Counted from the first letter of the stretch, positions 51,299-60,460 are shown. The stretch: DNA of 64,000 bases from JAERML01 sp035687895 (GCA_035687895.1 DASRUE010000064.1:15566-79565); one strand, 5' to 3'. The notes: generated by a model from the letters alone, not told the origin. Program-made: numbers and translations.

Positions 51299-52768
51299 AT
51301 GATCCTCCTGGTCAATCCCAAAGCAACCTCGTGGCGATACCGCATCCCGCTTTCAGTGCTCGCAATTGGTGCTTCCCTAGAAGGAAGATATCCGTATGAG
51401 ATCGTTGATGGCAATGTTGACAGGAAAATATTCGAGACACTTCCTCGACTGATCAAGGAAAAGAACATTCGGTACGTTGGGTTTACGGTTATGCCCGGGC
51501 CTCAACTGATGCAGGCAATCAGGCTTTCCAAGATGGTCCGAGAGCAGTTTCCTACCGTGAAGATAATCTGGGGTGGCTATTTCGCGTCTCTACATACCAC
51601 CGTCATCTTGCACTCCGATTGTGCGGACTTCGTGATTAGAGATCAGGGTGATTATTCATTTCGGCAGCTTATAGATGCGCTCGAAGATGGTGGCTCGCTC
51701 TCCTCAGTCAAGGGTCTCTCCTTTGACCACGGGACCATTCAGCACAATGAAAAGCAGGAGTTGATCGACCCAAATCAACTTCCCGCTCTTCCCTACCACA
51801 AAGTTCATCTTCCACCGTACATAGGAAGGACCTATGTTGGAACCAGGACGATCAACTACCATTCAAGCGTCGGCTGTCCGTTTCTCTGCGGTTTCTGTGC
51901 GGTTGCGGCAGTGTACAAAGCGCGCTGGCTGGGACTGGCCCCTGAGAAGATCGTTGCAGACCTTCTTTGGTTCAAGAGGGAGCATGGAGTGAACGCTGTT
52001 GAGTTTCACGATAACAACTTCTTCACCTCAGAAAAGCGCACAAGGGAGTTCGCCGAACGCATTAACGGGCATGAGATAAGCTGGTGGGGAGAAGCGCGCC
52101 CCGATACGATGCTGAACTACAGTGACAGCACGTGGCGTCTTATGAAGCAGGCAGGCTGCAAGATGATTTTCTTTGGGGCCGAGTCAAGTTCTCAAAAGGT
52201 TCTTGACCTGATGGAAAAAGGTGGTACCCAGACACCCGATACCGTGCTCGACCTCGCTGACCGAATGAAGGGATATAGTATTGTCCCGGAGTTTTCTTTT
52301 GTTCTTGGTAGTCCAACTGAAACTATGGAACAGGATCTTGAAAGGGATATCCAGTATATCAAGAGAATTAAGGAGATAAGCTCTGAAAGCGAAATTATTA
52401 TCTATGTTTATTCACCTGTCCACTTTGAAGAATCGGAGCTCTACCACAGTGCACAGACCCATGGTTTTGCGTATCCTAAGACCCTTGATGAATGGCTCCT
52501 TCCAGAGTGGCAACTACATGATCTCCGGAAGAACCCCGTCACGCCCTGGCTAACGCCAAAAGTGCTTACGCGTATCAAGGACTTTGAGCGCGTGCTCCAT
52601 GCCAGGTACCCGACAAACGCCGATTTAAGACTGCGAAAAGTCCAACGGACAATTCTCAAATCTCTGGGCACGTGGCGATACAAGCTGTCTATTTACTTCG
52701 CTCCGTACGAGATCGCGGTGGCCCAACGCATGTTCCGGTACCGGCAGCCTGAGGTAGAAGGATTCTGA
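51299..52768 (+). CDS. B12-binding-type radical SAM enzyme C
   Basis: A 489-residue protein. The N-terminus MILLVNPKATSWRYRIPLSV and VIRDQGDYSFRQLIDAL fit a cobalamin-type domain; the cluster motif is Cys193-x3-Cys197-x2-Cys200 (GCPFLCGFC), with ESSSQKVLDLMEKG and the core end SPTETMEQDL. More distant from A and B than they are from each other. ATG 51299 was chosen; the frame extends far upstream but into the flippase gene. Confidence 0.84.
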   Translation: MILLVNPKATSWRYRIPLSVLAIGASLEGRYPYEIVDGNVDRKIFETLPRLIKEKNIRYVGFTVMPGPQLMQAIRLSKMVREQFPTVKIIWGGYFASLHTTVILHSDCADFVIRDQGDYSFRQLIDALEDGGSLSSVKGLSFDHGTIQHNEKQELIDPNQLPALPYHKVHLPPYIGRTYVGTRTINYHSSVGCPFLCGFCAVAAVYKARWLGLAPEKIVADLLWFKREHGVNAVEFHDNNFFTSEKRTREFAERINGHEISWWGEARPDTMLNYSDSTWRLMKQAGCKMIFFGAESSSQKVLDLMEKGGTQTPDTVLDLADRMKGYSIVPEFSFVLGSPTETMEQDLERDIQYIKRIKEISSESEIIIYVYSPVHFEESELYHSAQTHGFAYPKTLDEWLLPEWQLHDLRKNPVTPWLTPKVLTRIKDFERVLHARYPTNADLRLRKVQRTILKSLGTWRYKLSIYFAPYEIAVAQRMFRYRQPEVEGF

Positions 52769-52792
52769 GTTAATATCTGGCCTTTCCACTAC

Positions 52793-53596
52793 ATGGAATT
52801 GAAAGCAAGCACCATAGAGTTTCATAATTCGATCGCCAATGAATATGACGCTCTCTTCAGCGCTAGCGGGACCGGCAATTGGATGCGCAGGCGTGTCCAG
52901 GAACAACTGCTGGACATTTTCAAGCCGGGTCAACGTATTCTTGAGATCAATTGTGGAACGGGAACAGACGCGATCGTTCTCGGAAAGGCTGGAATCCGTG
53001 TCCATGCTACAGATATCTCTCCTCGTATGGTACAGATGACCGCCGAGAAGGTAGTTTCAGAAGGTCTCACGACGCTTGTGACTACTGACGTCATGGACGC
53101 TGACGACCCGAGCATTCTCGCCAGTCCTCTCTTTGATGGAGCATTCTCGAACTTCAACGGATTGAATCACGTCGATGATCTGGAGCGGACCATGCATCGG
53201 CTCTCGAATCTGCTGAAACCAGGCGGGCGCGTGCTCTGTGTTCTCCTGAACCCTTTCTGTCTATGGGAAGTCCTCTATCTCATAACAACACTCCAATTGC
53301 CGAAGGCGTGGCGGCGCGCCTTTCGGCGGGGAGAAGAATTGGTCAAGGAACGTGTGCCAATGAACTTCCGACTCTATTCTCCGCGTCAGTTCAGCCGGAT
53401 TGTGAATCGGGATTTTCTGGTGAGGCGTGTCAGTGGCCTCGGCATTTTCCTCCCTCCAGCGGGTTTTCCTCGTTTGTACGTGAGCCACGTTCCGTTACTG
53501 CGAAGACTCGATGTTGTGGAGAGAATTTTGTCGAGCCTTTATCCATTCTTTTTGATTGGCGACCATTTCATGGTTGAGCTGGAGAAACGAAAATGA
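52793..53596 (+). CDS. Class I SAM-dependent methyltransferase 2
   Basis: A 267-residue paralog of methyltransferase 1. SAM site ILEINCGTGTDAIVLGKAG, ATDISPRMVQMTAEK, and SNFNGLNHVDDL. The hydrophobic C-terminal part ends FFLIGDHFMVELEKRK. Overlaps the next gene by ATGA. It follows radical SAM enzyme C by 24 bp, echoing the order enzyme B - methyltransferase 1. Confidence 0.85.
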   Translation: MELKASTIEFHNSIANEYDALFSASGTGNWMRRRVQEQLLDIFKPGQRILEINCGTGTDAIVLGKAGIRVHATDISPRMVQMTAEKVVSEGLTTLVTTDVMDADDPSILASPLFDGAFSNFNGLNHVDDLERTMHRLSNLLKPGGRVLCVLLNPFCLWEVLYLITTLQLPKAWRRAFRRGEELVKERVPMNFRLYSPRQFSRIVNRDFLVRRVSGLGIFLPPAGFPRLYVSHVPLLRRLDVVERILSSLYPFFLIGDHFMVELEKRK

Positions 53597-54159
53597 AAAT
53601 CCTGAAGGAACTCATTCGCAGGATCCGCTTCAAGCTCTATGCGTCTGAGTACATGCGAGTAGCATACCTTCATCCTCGATCAGTTGTATTGGTCACAGTA
53701 CGACACGAAGGGGCAGAAAATCTCCTCCCTCTCGACTGGCATCTCCCACTTTCTTTTTTTCCAAAACTATACGGAATCAGTCTTGAGTCCAGGAACTACT
53801 CGAGTGAATTGATCCGGAAATCCGGAGCATTCGCGGTCAATTTCATGCCGTATGAGTTCGAGCCGGCAATGCTCGCCGCCGGAAGAACCTCGGGCCGCAC
53901 TGCAGATAAATTTGCCCTCACTAGTCTCTCCCGAAAAGAGGGTGAGGCACTTCCCCTGCCGATTCTTGTTGATGCGATGGGTGTCCTTGAATGCAAGGTG
54001 GTTCAGACCGTCGAAACAGGCGATCACACCTTGTTTGTCGGAAAGGTGGTCCATGAGATGCTTGCCCCGAAGAACCAACAAAGGCAAGTGTATCATGTGA
54101 CCGATGCCGTCAAGGGCAAAGTGATTCGAGACGACACCGGCTCAGGAGGCGGCGTATGA
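53593..54159 (+). CDS. Flavin reductase-like domain protein
   Basis: A 188-residue protein with the flavin-reductase (FMN-binding split-barrel) pattern: YLHPRSVVLVTVRHEGAENLL, then SLESRNYSSELIRKSGAFAVNF and FVGKVVHEML. It may supply reduced flavin or bind FMN for an oxygenase or a radical SAM partner in the cluster (inference). The N-terminal 20 residues are basic and helical. Overlaps both neighbours by 4 bp. Confidence 0.78.
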   Translation: MKILKELIRRIRFKLYASEYMRVAYLHPRSVVLVTVRHEGAENLLPLDWHLPLSFFPKLYGISLESRNYSSELIRKSGAFAVNFMPYEFEPAMLAAGRTSGRTADKFALTSLSRKEGEALPLPILVDAMGVLECKVVQTVETGDHTLFVGKVVHEMLAPKNQQRQVYHVTDAVKGKVIRDDTGSGGGV

Positions 54160-54926
54160 GCATCGATACACAAACGGAGGCACTGCTTTCCACTCCAAGC
54201 GATGTTCCGCTTCCCGACCTTCGCGCCCCCCGCTATCCACGCCTGCTGCGGAAAGGTTTTTCGTCGCTCCTCTTTCGTCTTCACGTGAAGCCTCGGATTG
54301 AGCGCACGGACAAGGTAGTGCTCGAAGGGTTGTCGCTTTCCATCCCCCCTACGGTATTCCATCCACGGTTCTACTATACCAGCCGCTTTCTCGCACACTT
54401 TGTCAAACAGATGGACTTGGCGAATCGGTCCGTGCTCGAGGTGGGCTGCGGCTCGGGTTTCGTCTCACTCGTGGCTGCATCGCGGGGAGGGCTCATCACT
54501 GCGGTGGATATCAATGAGGCGGCCGTTACAGCAACGAAAGACAACGCAAAGTTGAATGGGTTCCAGATCAGGGTTCTGCACTCAGATCTTTTTGAGCATT
54601 TGCAGGGGGAGCGTTTCGATCATATCGTCATCAATCCACCCTTCTACGACGGAGATCCGTCTCATATCGCTGAACATGCCTGGAAAGCCGGCGAGAAGAA
54701 TTCACTCATCCATCGATTTGCCGCTTCCGCTACACGGTTTCTTGCCCCCGGAGGTTCGATCATTGCAGTCCTCTCCACTGATACTGAGATGTCGCAAGTC
54801 CTTCGCATTTTTAAAGAGAATGGCTTTTCCATGAGTTGTCTCGCCTCGAAGCGGAAGCTCTTCGAGACACTTTTCATCTTTCAGTTTATCCCCATCACCA
54901 CCGTTGCACCTGAACATGAACGTTAG
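54156..54926 (+). CDS. Class I SAM-dependent methyltransferase 3 (HemK/PrmC-like NPPF motif)
   Basis: A 256-residue methyltransferase with VLEVGCGSGFVSLVAASRGG and the INPPFYDGDP catalytic motif. The NPPF/Y motif is usual for amino- or amide-methylating enzymes (PrmC, N6 or N2 targets) but also occurs in others, so the substrate is unclear. A 70-residue N-terminal part precedes the Rossmann domain. It is not a close relative of methyltransferases 1 and 2. Its last 11 bp overlap the next gene. Confidence 0.8.
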   Translation: MSIDTQTEALLSTPSDVPLPDLRAPRYPRLLRKGFSSLLFRLHVKPRIERTDKVVLEGLSLSIPPTVFHPRFYYTSRFLAHFVKQMDLANRSVLEVGCGSGFVSLVAASRGGLITAVDINEAAVTATKDNAKLNGFQIRVLHSDLFEHLQGERFDHIVINPPFYDGDPSHIAEHAWKAGEKNSLIHRFAASATRFLAPGGSIIAVLSTDTEMSQVLRIFKENGFSMSCLASKRKLFETLFIFQFIPITTVAPEHER

Positions 54927-55947
54927 CGCGTTCTTGAACACTCTTGGCTCCCGTGCTCGTACGTTACCCATCTGCATCCTTTATGTCACGGAGGGCTGTA
55001 ATCTCCGCTGCATAACCTGCTCCTACCGGAATCCCCTCCCCAACGAACTCGCGCTTCGGGAGATCACCACACTGGCACACCAACTGAAAGGTGTCGGCCT
55101 TCGCCATATTGTCTACTCCGGCGGTGAGCCGCTCATGCGAAGGGATTTTCCTGAGATATGTGAGACCTTCAGGCGGCTTGGCATAAAGCAAACACTTCTC
55201 ACCAACGGGCTGCTGTTGGAGAAGCGCCTGGAAGAAATCGCCGGACACTTCGCAGAGATCATTGTGTCGGTGGATGGGCCGGATGCGAACGTGCATAACG
55301 CGATTCGCGGCATAGACTCGTTTGACCACATCGTCCGCGGGATACGGGCTGCCATTGCACATCCCCGTCGGTGTCCACTTTCCATCCGGACTGTGGTTCA
55401 GAAGAGAAACTTTCGCACCCTTGGTGACATGATTGCCTTTGCGGAATCGCTCGGCACAACCAGGATTTCGTTTCTCGCAGCAGATGTTCTTTCTGAAAGT
55501 TTCGGGAGGGAGACCCGAGGGCCTGTCGTCCCGGATAACGAAATCATGCTGTCAGTGGATGAAACATATGAACTCCGGCGACTCGTGGAACGATGGACCG
55601 TGGAATACCGTGACGCCTTTTTGAACGGGTTCGTTACGGAACCACCCGAGAAGTTGTTTCACCTCGTTCAGTATTTCGAGGCATTGGCTCTCAAGGCCTC
55701 CTACCCTTCGACACTCTGCAACGCGCCCAGCGTTTCCGCTGTCATCACATCTACAGGCGCTATTCAGCCCTGCTTCTTCCTCCCTGCCTACGGGAACATC
55801 CGATCGTCACCACCCGACGTCCTGTTGAACACGCCTGAGATTCAGCGGACGCGTCGTCAGGTGAAAGCGAATTCCCTTGAGCGATGCCAGACGTGTGTGT
55901 GCACACTCCACGTGCAGCCACACACCGCCCTCCTCGACAGATTCTGA
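54916..55947 (+). CDS. Radical SAM enzyme D (SPASM-like tail)
   Basis: A 343-residue radical SAM protein with the cluster motif Cys28-x3-Cys32-x2-Cys35 (CNLRCITC) at the N-terminus, no B12 domain, GGEPLMRRDFPEI, and extra cysteines near the C-terminus (STLCNAPSVSAV, IQPCFF, CQTCVC) that may bind an auxiliary cluster as in SPASM/Twitch enzymes. Such enzymes often modify peptides or sugars. ATG 54916 was chosen; an ATG at 54904 adds four residues. Confidence 0.82.
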   Translation: MNVSAFLNTLGSRARTLPICILYVTEGCNLRCITCSYRNPLPNELALREITTLAHQLKGVGLRHIVYSGGEPLMRRDFPEICETFRRLGIKQTLLTNGLLLEKRLEEIAGHFAEIIVSVDGPDANVHNAIRGIDSFDHIVRGIRAAIAHPRRCPLSIRTVVQKRNFRTLGDMIAFAESLGTTRISFLAADVLSESFGRETRGPVVPDNEIMLSVDETYELRRLVERWTVEYRDAFLNGFVTEPPEKLFHLVQYFEALALKASYPSTLCNAPSVSAVITSTGAIQPCFFLPAYGNIRSSPPDVLLNTPEIQRTRRQVKANSLERCQTCVCTLHVQPHTALLDRF

Positions 55948-55952
55948 TTTCG

Positions 55953-57200
55953 ATGATGGACCGGCTTTCTCTTTCTAACACCCTTACATACTTCCTTCGT
56001 TTCGCCTGCGCTTCGTCGGCTGGCATTCTGATGCTTTATGCGGTCGAATGGATGCCACGGGTGACGCATGGCTTCGCCATGTACTACACATACTCGAGAA
56101 CTGTGCTGCAAGGTGACCCGCTTGCTCCGTTGTATGATGTCGACGTCTTCAACATGAAGATGCGATCATACGGCATTACCAACGTCGTGGACATGCCTAA
56201 CAATCCCCCCACTACTGCTTTGGCAACTCTTCCGGTTGCATGGCTCTCCCCGGAGAACGCAAAGAGCGTTTGGACAATCCTATTGCTGCTTGCGTTCGGT
56301 GCATCACTGGCCCTCCTGTTCAGGACTTTCGGACTATCCTTGCGAACAAATTTCGGACTCGGACTCTTCGCACTGACTTTGGTCTGGCGTCCTCTTTATG
56401 AGAACATCGCTTTTGGTCAAATGTACGTGATTCTTCTTTTTGGATTCTCTGTTTCCATGTGGGGCCTAAAAAGAGACGTATCTTTCCTGACCGCAACACC
56501 GGTATCGACTACCTTGTTGCTAAAGGGGTACGGTCCGCTCATCCTGCTCTGGTTTGCCGCAACAAAGCGGTGGCGTGAACTCATTTCAGCCGCTGCCATA
56601 GTCCTCGTTGTCGTAGCTATCACTATTCCGTTGTTGGGAGCTTCGTCTTGGAAGGTATACTTCTCTGAAGTGGTTTCGTCCCTCGGTCTCCTCCCTGTGC
56701 ATGCCCATGTTGCCTACCAGACTGTCAATGGCTTGCTGTTCCACCTGTTTACCTACGATAGCAGGTGGCTCCCTTTCCCCATCCTCGATCTCCCAACGAA
56801 CGCGGTCCGTATCATTAGTTACACGTTGAATGCAGCCATTGTCCTTGCAACGCTGGCGCGCGCCCGTATGGCGAGTGCGCCTCTCACATTTGCGGCTATG
56901 GTTGCCGCCAGTGTGGTCACCGCTCCGTTGGCGGAGGAACACCACTACGTTGTCTTTCTTCCCCTTGTCATCGGGTTGTCGGAGATGCTGCACCGGAGGT
57001 ATTCCATCACTAGAAGATTTGGTGCAACAGAGACAATTTTCATTATCTCCGTTCTCATTATAGCCATCCCTCTCCCGTTCGAATCTCTCCAGTTCGCAGC
57101 AGCCCCACTCGTACTACTGGGGTACCCGAAACTATATGCCGGCCTCGCACTCCTTTTCTGTTTTCACCGACTGACGCGACCATCTTCTCTTGTTGCGTAG
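55953..57200 (+). CDS. GT87-like membrane glycosyltransferase B
   Basis: A 415-residue protein with about ten helices, a paralog of the gene at 47293: FAMYYTYSRTVLQGDPLAPLYD matches DFPNYYTAARIVLEQGD of copy A, and LAEEHHYVVFLPLVIGL corresponds to its last conserved loop. Should transfer a polyprenyl-linked sugar on the periplasmic side. Starts 5 bp after the radical SAM D stop. Last gene of the cluster before a new promoter. Confidence 0.78.
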   Translation: MMDRLSLSNTLTYFLRFACASSAGILMLYAVEWMPRVTHGFAMYYTYSRTVLQGDPLAPLYDVDVFNMKMRSYGITNVVDMPNNPPTTALATLPVAWLSPENAKSVWTILLLLAFGASLALLFRTFGLSLRTNFGLGLFALTLVWRPLYENIAFGQMYVILLFGFSVSMWGLKRDVSFLTATPVSTTLLLKGYGPLILLWFAATKRWRELISAAAIVLVVVAITIPLLGASSWKVYFSEVVSSLGLLPVHAHVAYQTVNGLLFHLFTYDSRWLPFPILDLPTNAVRIISYTLNAAIVLATLARARMASAPLTFAAMVAASVVTAPLAEEHHYVVFLPLVIGLSEMLHRRYSITRRFGATETIFIISVLIIAIPLPFESLQFAAAPLVLLGYPKLYAGLALLFCFHRLTRPSSLVA

Positions 57201-57215
57201 AACTGGTTCGCTTCC

Positions 57216-57244
57216 TTGCATTTGAAGCATGCAATGAATATATT
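57216..57244 (+). promoter_or_regulatory. Promoter of the nucleoside salvage operon with operator-like dyad
   Basis: TTGCAT (57216-57221), 17-bp spacer, TATATT (57239-57244). TTGCAT and ATGCAA (57229-57234) form a 6-bp inverted repeat that covers the -35. The half-site resembles the TTGCAT(T) core of CytR operators, though no CytR is seen here. Confidence 0.6.
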
Positions 57245-57270
57245 TTCCCAACTTCTTTCACCATGCGTTA

Positions 57271-57681
57271 ATGACATACAAAACTCTCGTCCAACGTGCA
57301 CGCTCTGCGCGCACACATTCCCATTCTCCGTATTCTCATTTCCGGGTTGGTGCTGCTATTCAAACCGCTAGCGGCAAGGTGTTCACAGGATGTAACATCG
57401 AGAACAGTTCCTACGGACTCACTATCTGCGCTGAGCGGACAGCAATCTTCAAGGCAATCTCCGAAGGACACAGAAAGTTCAAAGCCATTGCAATCGCCAC
57501 CGACGATCGCGGCTTTACGTCGCCCTGCGGTGCTTGCAGACAGGTGATCATGGACCTTGCAGGCAACATCGACTTTGTTATGAGTAACAAAAATGGGGAC
57601 ATACGAGTTTTCAAGATGAGTGAGCTTTTCCCTTTTCCTTTTGACGATACCAGTTTACGAAAGAAGAAGCCCGACACATGA
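57271..57681 (+). CDS. cdd: Cytidine deaminase
   Basis: A 136-residue enzyme that turns cytidine into uridine. The zinc-site motifs are CAERTAIF (with catalytic Glu) and PCGACRQV, and the N-terminal YSHFRVGAA and NIENSSYG are conserved. Normal length for the short homotetrameric form. Its stop overlaps the tdk start (ATGA). Confidence 0.95.
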   Translation: MTYKTLVQRARSARTHSHSPYSHFRVGAAIQTASGKVFTGCNIENSSYGLTICAERTAIFKAISEGHRKFKAIAIATDDRGFTSPCGACRQVIMDLAGNIDFVMSNKNGDIRVFKMSELFPFPFDDTSLRKKKPDT

Positions 57682-58253
57682 GCGTACCTACTATTCACGA
57701 TTCCCCCAGAAATACCGGCTGGATAGAAGTAATCGCTGGATGCATGTTCAGCGGAAAGACCGAAGAGCTCATCCGGAGAATCCGGAGAGCGCAGATTGCC
57801 CGGCAGTCAGTCGCTATCTTCAAACCCAGGATTGACACGCGCTACAGCTCCGATCACATCGTCTCCCACAGTGAAGGCAGACTCCCCTCTCAGGTCGTGG
57901 AGAAGTCACGGGAAATCCTCGTCCTGGCAGAGACTGCGCAAGTCGTAGGCATCGACGAGGCCCAGTTCTTCGATATGGAGATTCTTGATGTGGTGGAAGA
58001 TCTGGCCAATAAGGGAAAACGGGTCATCGTCGCCGGGCTCGATCAGGACTACCGTGGCAAACCCTTTGAGCCGATCCCCCAGTTGCTGGCAATCGCAGAG
58101 TATATCACCAAGACCCTCGCCATCTGCGTTGTGTGTGGCAATCCCGCGGATCGCACTCAACGAACCACGTCAGCAAGCGAACGAGTGCTGGTCGGTGCCA
58201 AGGATTCCTACGAAGCACGTTGCAGGCGATGTTTCGAACCACCCCAACCATGA
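57678..58253 (+). CDS. tdk: Thymidine kinase
   Basis: A 191-residue type II thymidine kinase. Walker A GCMFSGKTEELIRRIRR, the DEAQFF catalytic motif and two CxxC zinc pairs (CVVCGN, CRRC) are present. Phosphorylates thymidine to dTMP. Normal length. Second gene of the salvage operon. Confidence 0.95.
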   Translation: MSVPTIHDSPRNTGWIEVIAGCMFSGKTEELIRRIRRAQIARQSVAIFKPRIDTRYSSDHIVSHSEGRLPSQVVEKSREILVLAETAQVVGIDEAQFFDMEILDVVEDLANKGKRVIVAGLDQDYRGKPFEPIPQLLAIAEYITKTLAICVVCGNPADRTQRTTSASERVLVGAKDSYEARCRRCFEPPQP

Positions 58254-58282
58254 CTTCCCCCCCTTGAGAGGAGTATCAGCGC

Positions 58283-59641
58283 ATGACGCTACTTTCTGTT
58301 TTGAACGGTCTGCTAGGCCTCGGCGTCCTCATTGGGATAGCGTACCTTTTCTCCAACAACAAGAAGCGCATTAACTGGCGACTTGTCCTATCCGGTTTTG
58401 GGCTGCAGATCGTGTTTGCCATTCTCATGCTCAAGGGTAGCGAACTCTCTGTATACTTTTCCCCCCTCGGCTGGCCGAAATTGTTTTTTGAGTACGTCAG
58501 CTACGGGTTTGTAAAGATCCTGGGATTCACGACAGACGGGGCGAAGTTTATCTTCGGCAATCTTGCGGTGGGACCCGGAAATGAAGGGAGCATGGGATTT
58601 TTCTTTGCATTCCAGGTTCTTCCCACGATCATCTTCTTTGCTTCTCTGATGTCTCTGATGTACTACCTTGGCGTTATGCAGAGGATAGTTCAGGCGATGG
58701 CGTGGGTAATGGCAAGGGTCATGGGGACAAGCGGGGCTGAGTCCCTCTCCAACACTGCAAACATCTTCGTCGGACAGACTGAAGCCCCGCTAATGATCAG
58801 GCCTTTTCTCAAGGGCATGACTAACTCTGAACTGTTGACCATCATGGTAGGCGGCATGTGTACCATCGCCGGAGGCGTTCTGGCCGCATATGTTCAAATG
58901 CTCGGCTATTCATATGCACAGGCACATGGACTCGAAATAACGGTTGCACAAGCAAAATTCGCAGCTCAGCTTCTCGGAGCAAGCATTATGGCTGCCCCTG
59001 CCGGCCTTGCCATTGCGAAAATCCTCTACCCCGAGACAGGGGATCCAGAAACTAAAGGAACCGTCCGCATCAAGATCGAAAAGAACGCATCGAACGTTAT
59101 CGAGGCGGCTGCCGCCGGAGCTGGCGACGGACTTCATCTTGCGCTCAACGTGGGAGCGATGCTCCTCGCATTCATTGCACTTATTGCCCTGGTGAACTAT
59201 CTCCTCTCCGGGATCGGCGACATTACCGGGCTCAACACAATCCTAAACCAGTCCTATGGCCAGTCCCTATCGCTGCAGCTGGTGTTTGGACTGCTTCTCC
59301 AGTTTCTTGCCGTAGCAATCGGCGTCCCTTGGGGGGAGGCGCTTCAGGTGGGATCGTTGATTGGAACCAAAGTTGTATTGAATGAATTCGTTGGTTATCT
59401 CGATTTATCATCTTTGATCGCAGGAGGTAAGCTCTACTCGAATAAAGCGATTATGATGGCTACGTTTGCCTTGTGCGGCTTTGCCAATTTCTCCTCCATC
59501 GCAATTCAGATCGGCGGTATCAGCCCCTTGGCCCCGGAACGTAGAAAGGACCTCGCTGCTCTTGGCCTAAAAGCTGTCCTCGGTGGCACACTTGCCAACC
59601 TGATGACAGCAACAATTGCTGGTATGTTCTTTAGCTCATGA
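58283..59641 (+). CDS. Concentrative nucleoside transporter (NupC/CNT family)
   Basis: A 452-residue transporter with about ten helices. GQTEAPLMIRPFLKGMTNSEL is the conserved nucleoside-site region; SLSNTANIFVGQTEAP and the C-terminal GFANFSSIAIQIGGI are family motifs. Imports nucleosides with sodium or protons, feeding the adjacent enzymes. AGGAG lies nine bases before ATG 58283. Its stop overlaps the PNP start. Confidence 0.93.
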   Translation: MTLLSVLNGLLGLGVLIGIAYLFSNNKKRINWRLVLSGFGLQIVFAILMLKGSELSVYFSPLGWPKLFFEYVSYGFVKILGFTTDGAKFIFGNLAVGPGNEGSMGFFFAFQVLPTIIFFASLMSLMYYLGVMQRIVQAMAWVMARVMGTSGAESLSNTANIFVGQTEAPLMIRPFLKGMTNSELLTIMVGGMCTIAGGVLAAYVQMLGYSYAQAHGLEITVAQAKFAAQLLGASIMAAPAGLAIAKILYPETGDPETKGTVRIKIEKNASNVIEAAAAGAGDGLHLALNVGAMLLAFIALIALVNYLLSGIGDITGLNTILNQSYGQSLSLQLVFGLLLQFLAVAIGVPWGEALQVGSLIGTKVVLNEFVGYLDLSSLIAGGKLYSNKAIMMATFALCGFANFSSIAIQIGGISPLAPERRKDLAALGLKAVLGGTLANLMTATIAGMFFSS

Positions 59642-60441
59642 ATACCTTGCTACGACAGGTGTCTGCATCTGTCGCCTACATCAGGGAGCATTGCAGTAAT
59701 CCAGCGGACGTCGCCCTGATTCTTGGTTCCGGCTTGGGCGCATTTGCCGACTCCCTCCCCTTTCCGCAGGTTGTCCCTACATCCGCGATCCCTCATTATC
59801 CGAGGTCTGGCGTTGAAGGACATCGCGGTCGTCTCGTTTTCGCTTCAGTCGAAGGGAAGAACCTTCTAGCGTTTCAGGGGAGGGTACACTTCTATGAAAC
59901 GAGCAGTCTGGAGGCGACTCTCTTCCCCATTCACGTCGCCCACAGCTTGGGAGTACGGACATTAATTGTTACGAACGCAGCTGGCGGCATCAATCGTGGA
60001 TTCTCCCCGGGTGACCTCATGCTCATCACCGATCAGATCAACCTGACTGGGGAGAATGCGCTTTCAGGCCCGAACGGCGCCTCTGTACATCACTCGTACT
60101 ATAGCGAATCGCTGATCCATCTTGCCTGCAATGCGGCGGAATCGGCAAAAATACCACTTCGATCTGGAGTTTACGCAGGTCTTAAAGGCCCGACGTATGA
60201 GACGGCGGCAGAAGTGGAGATGGTGTATAGACTCGGAGGAGATGCCGCAGGCATGTCAACTGTGCTGGAGGTGGGCTTGGCTGCTAGTCTTGGCATGCAG
60301 GTTTTGGGTATCTCGTGTATTACAAATCATGCCACAGGGATTTCTGCGACGCGGCTTAGCCACGCAGAAGTGACAGAAGTTGGCAACCGCGTCAAAACTA
60401 CTTTTGCGGCGCTTCTCACGGAGATTATCCGACGGGTCTAG
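59638..60441 (+). CDS. punA: Purine nucleoside phosphorylase (trimeric type)
   Basis: A 267-residue PNP. LGSGLGAF, YEGHRGRL-like EGHRGRLVF, TNAAGGIN and the substrate segment GMSTVLEVGLAASLG with the nearby Asn of ISCITNHATG, which favours 6-oxopurine nucleosides (inosine, guanosine). Splits purine nucleosides to base and ribose-1-phosphate. ATG 59638 overlaps the nupC stop. Confidence 0.93.
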   Translation: MNTLLRQVSASVAYIREHCSNPADVALILGSGLGAFADSLPFPQVVPTSAIPHYPRSGVEGHRGRLVFASVEGKNLLAFQGRVHFYETSSLEATLFPIHVAHSLGVRTLIVTNAAGGINRGFSPGDLMLITDQINLTGENALSGPNGASVHHSYYSESLIHLACNAAESAKIPLRSGVYAGLKGPTYETAAEVEMVYRLGGDAAGMSTVLEVGLAASLGMQVLGISCITNHATGISATRLSHAEVTEVGNRVKTTFAALLTEIIRRV

Positions 60442-60460
60442 TTGTCCGAATGATTGAGGC

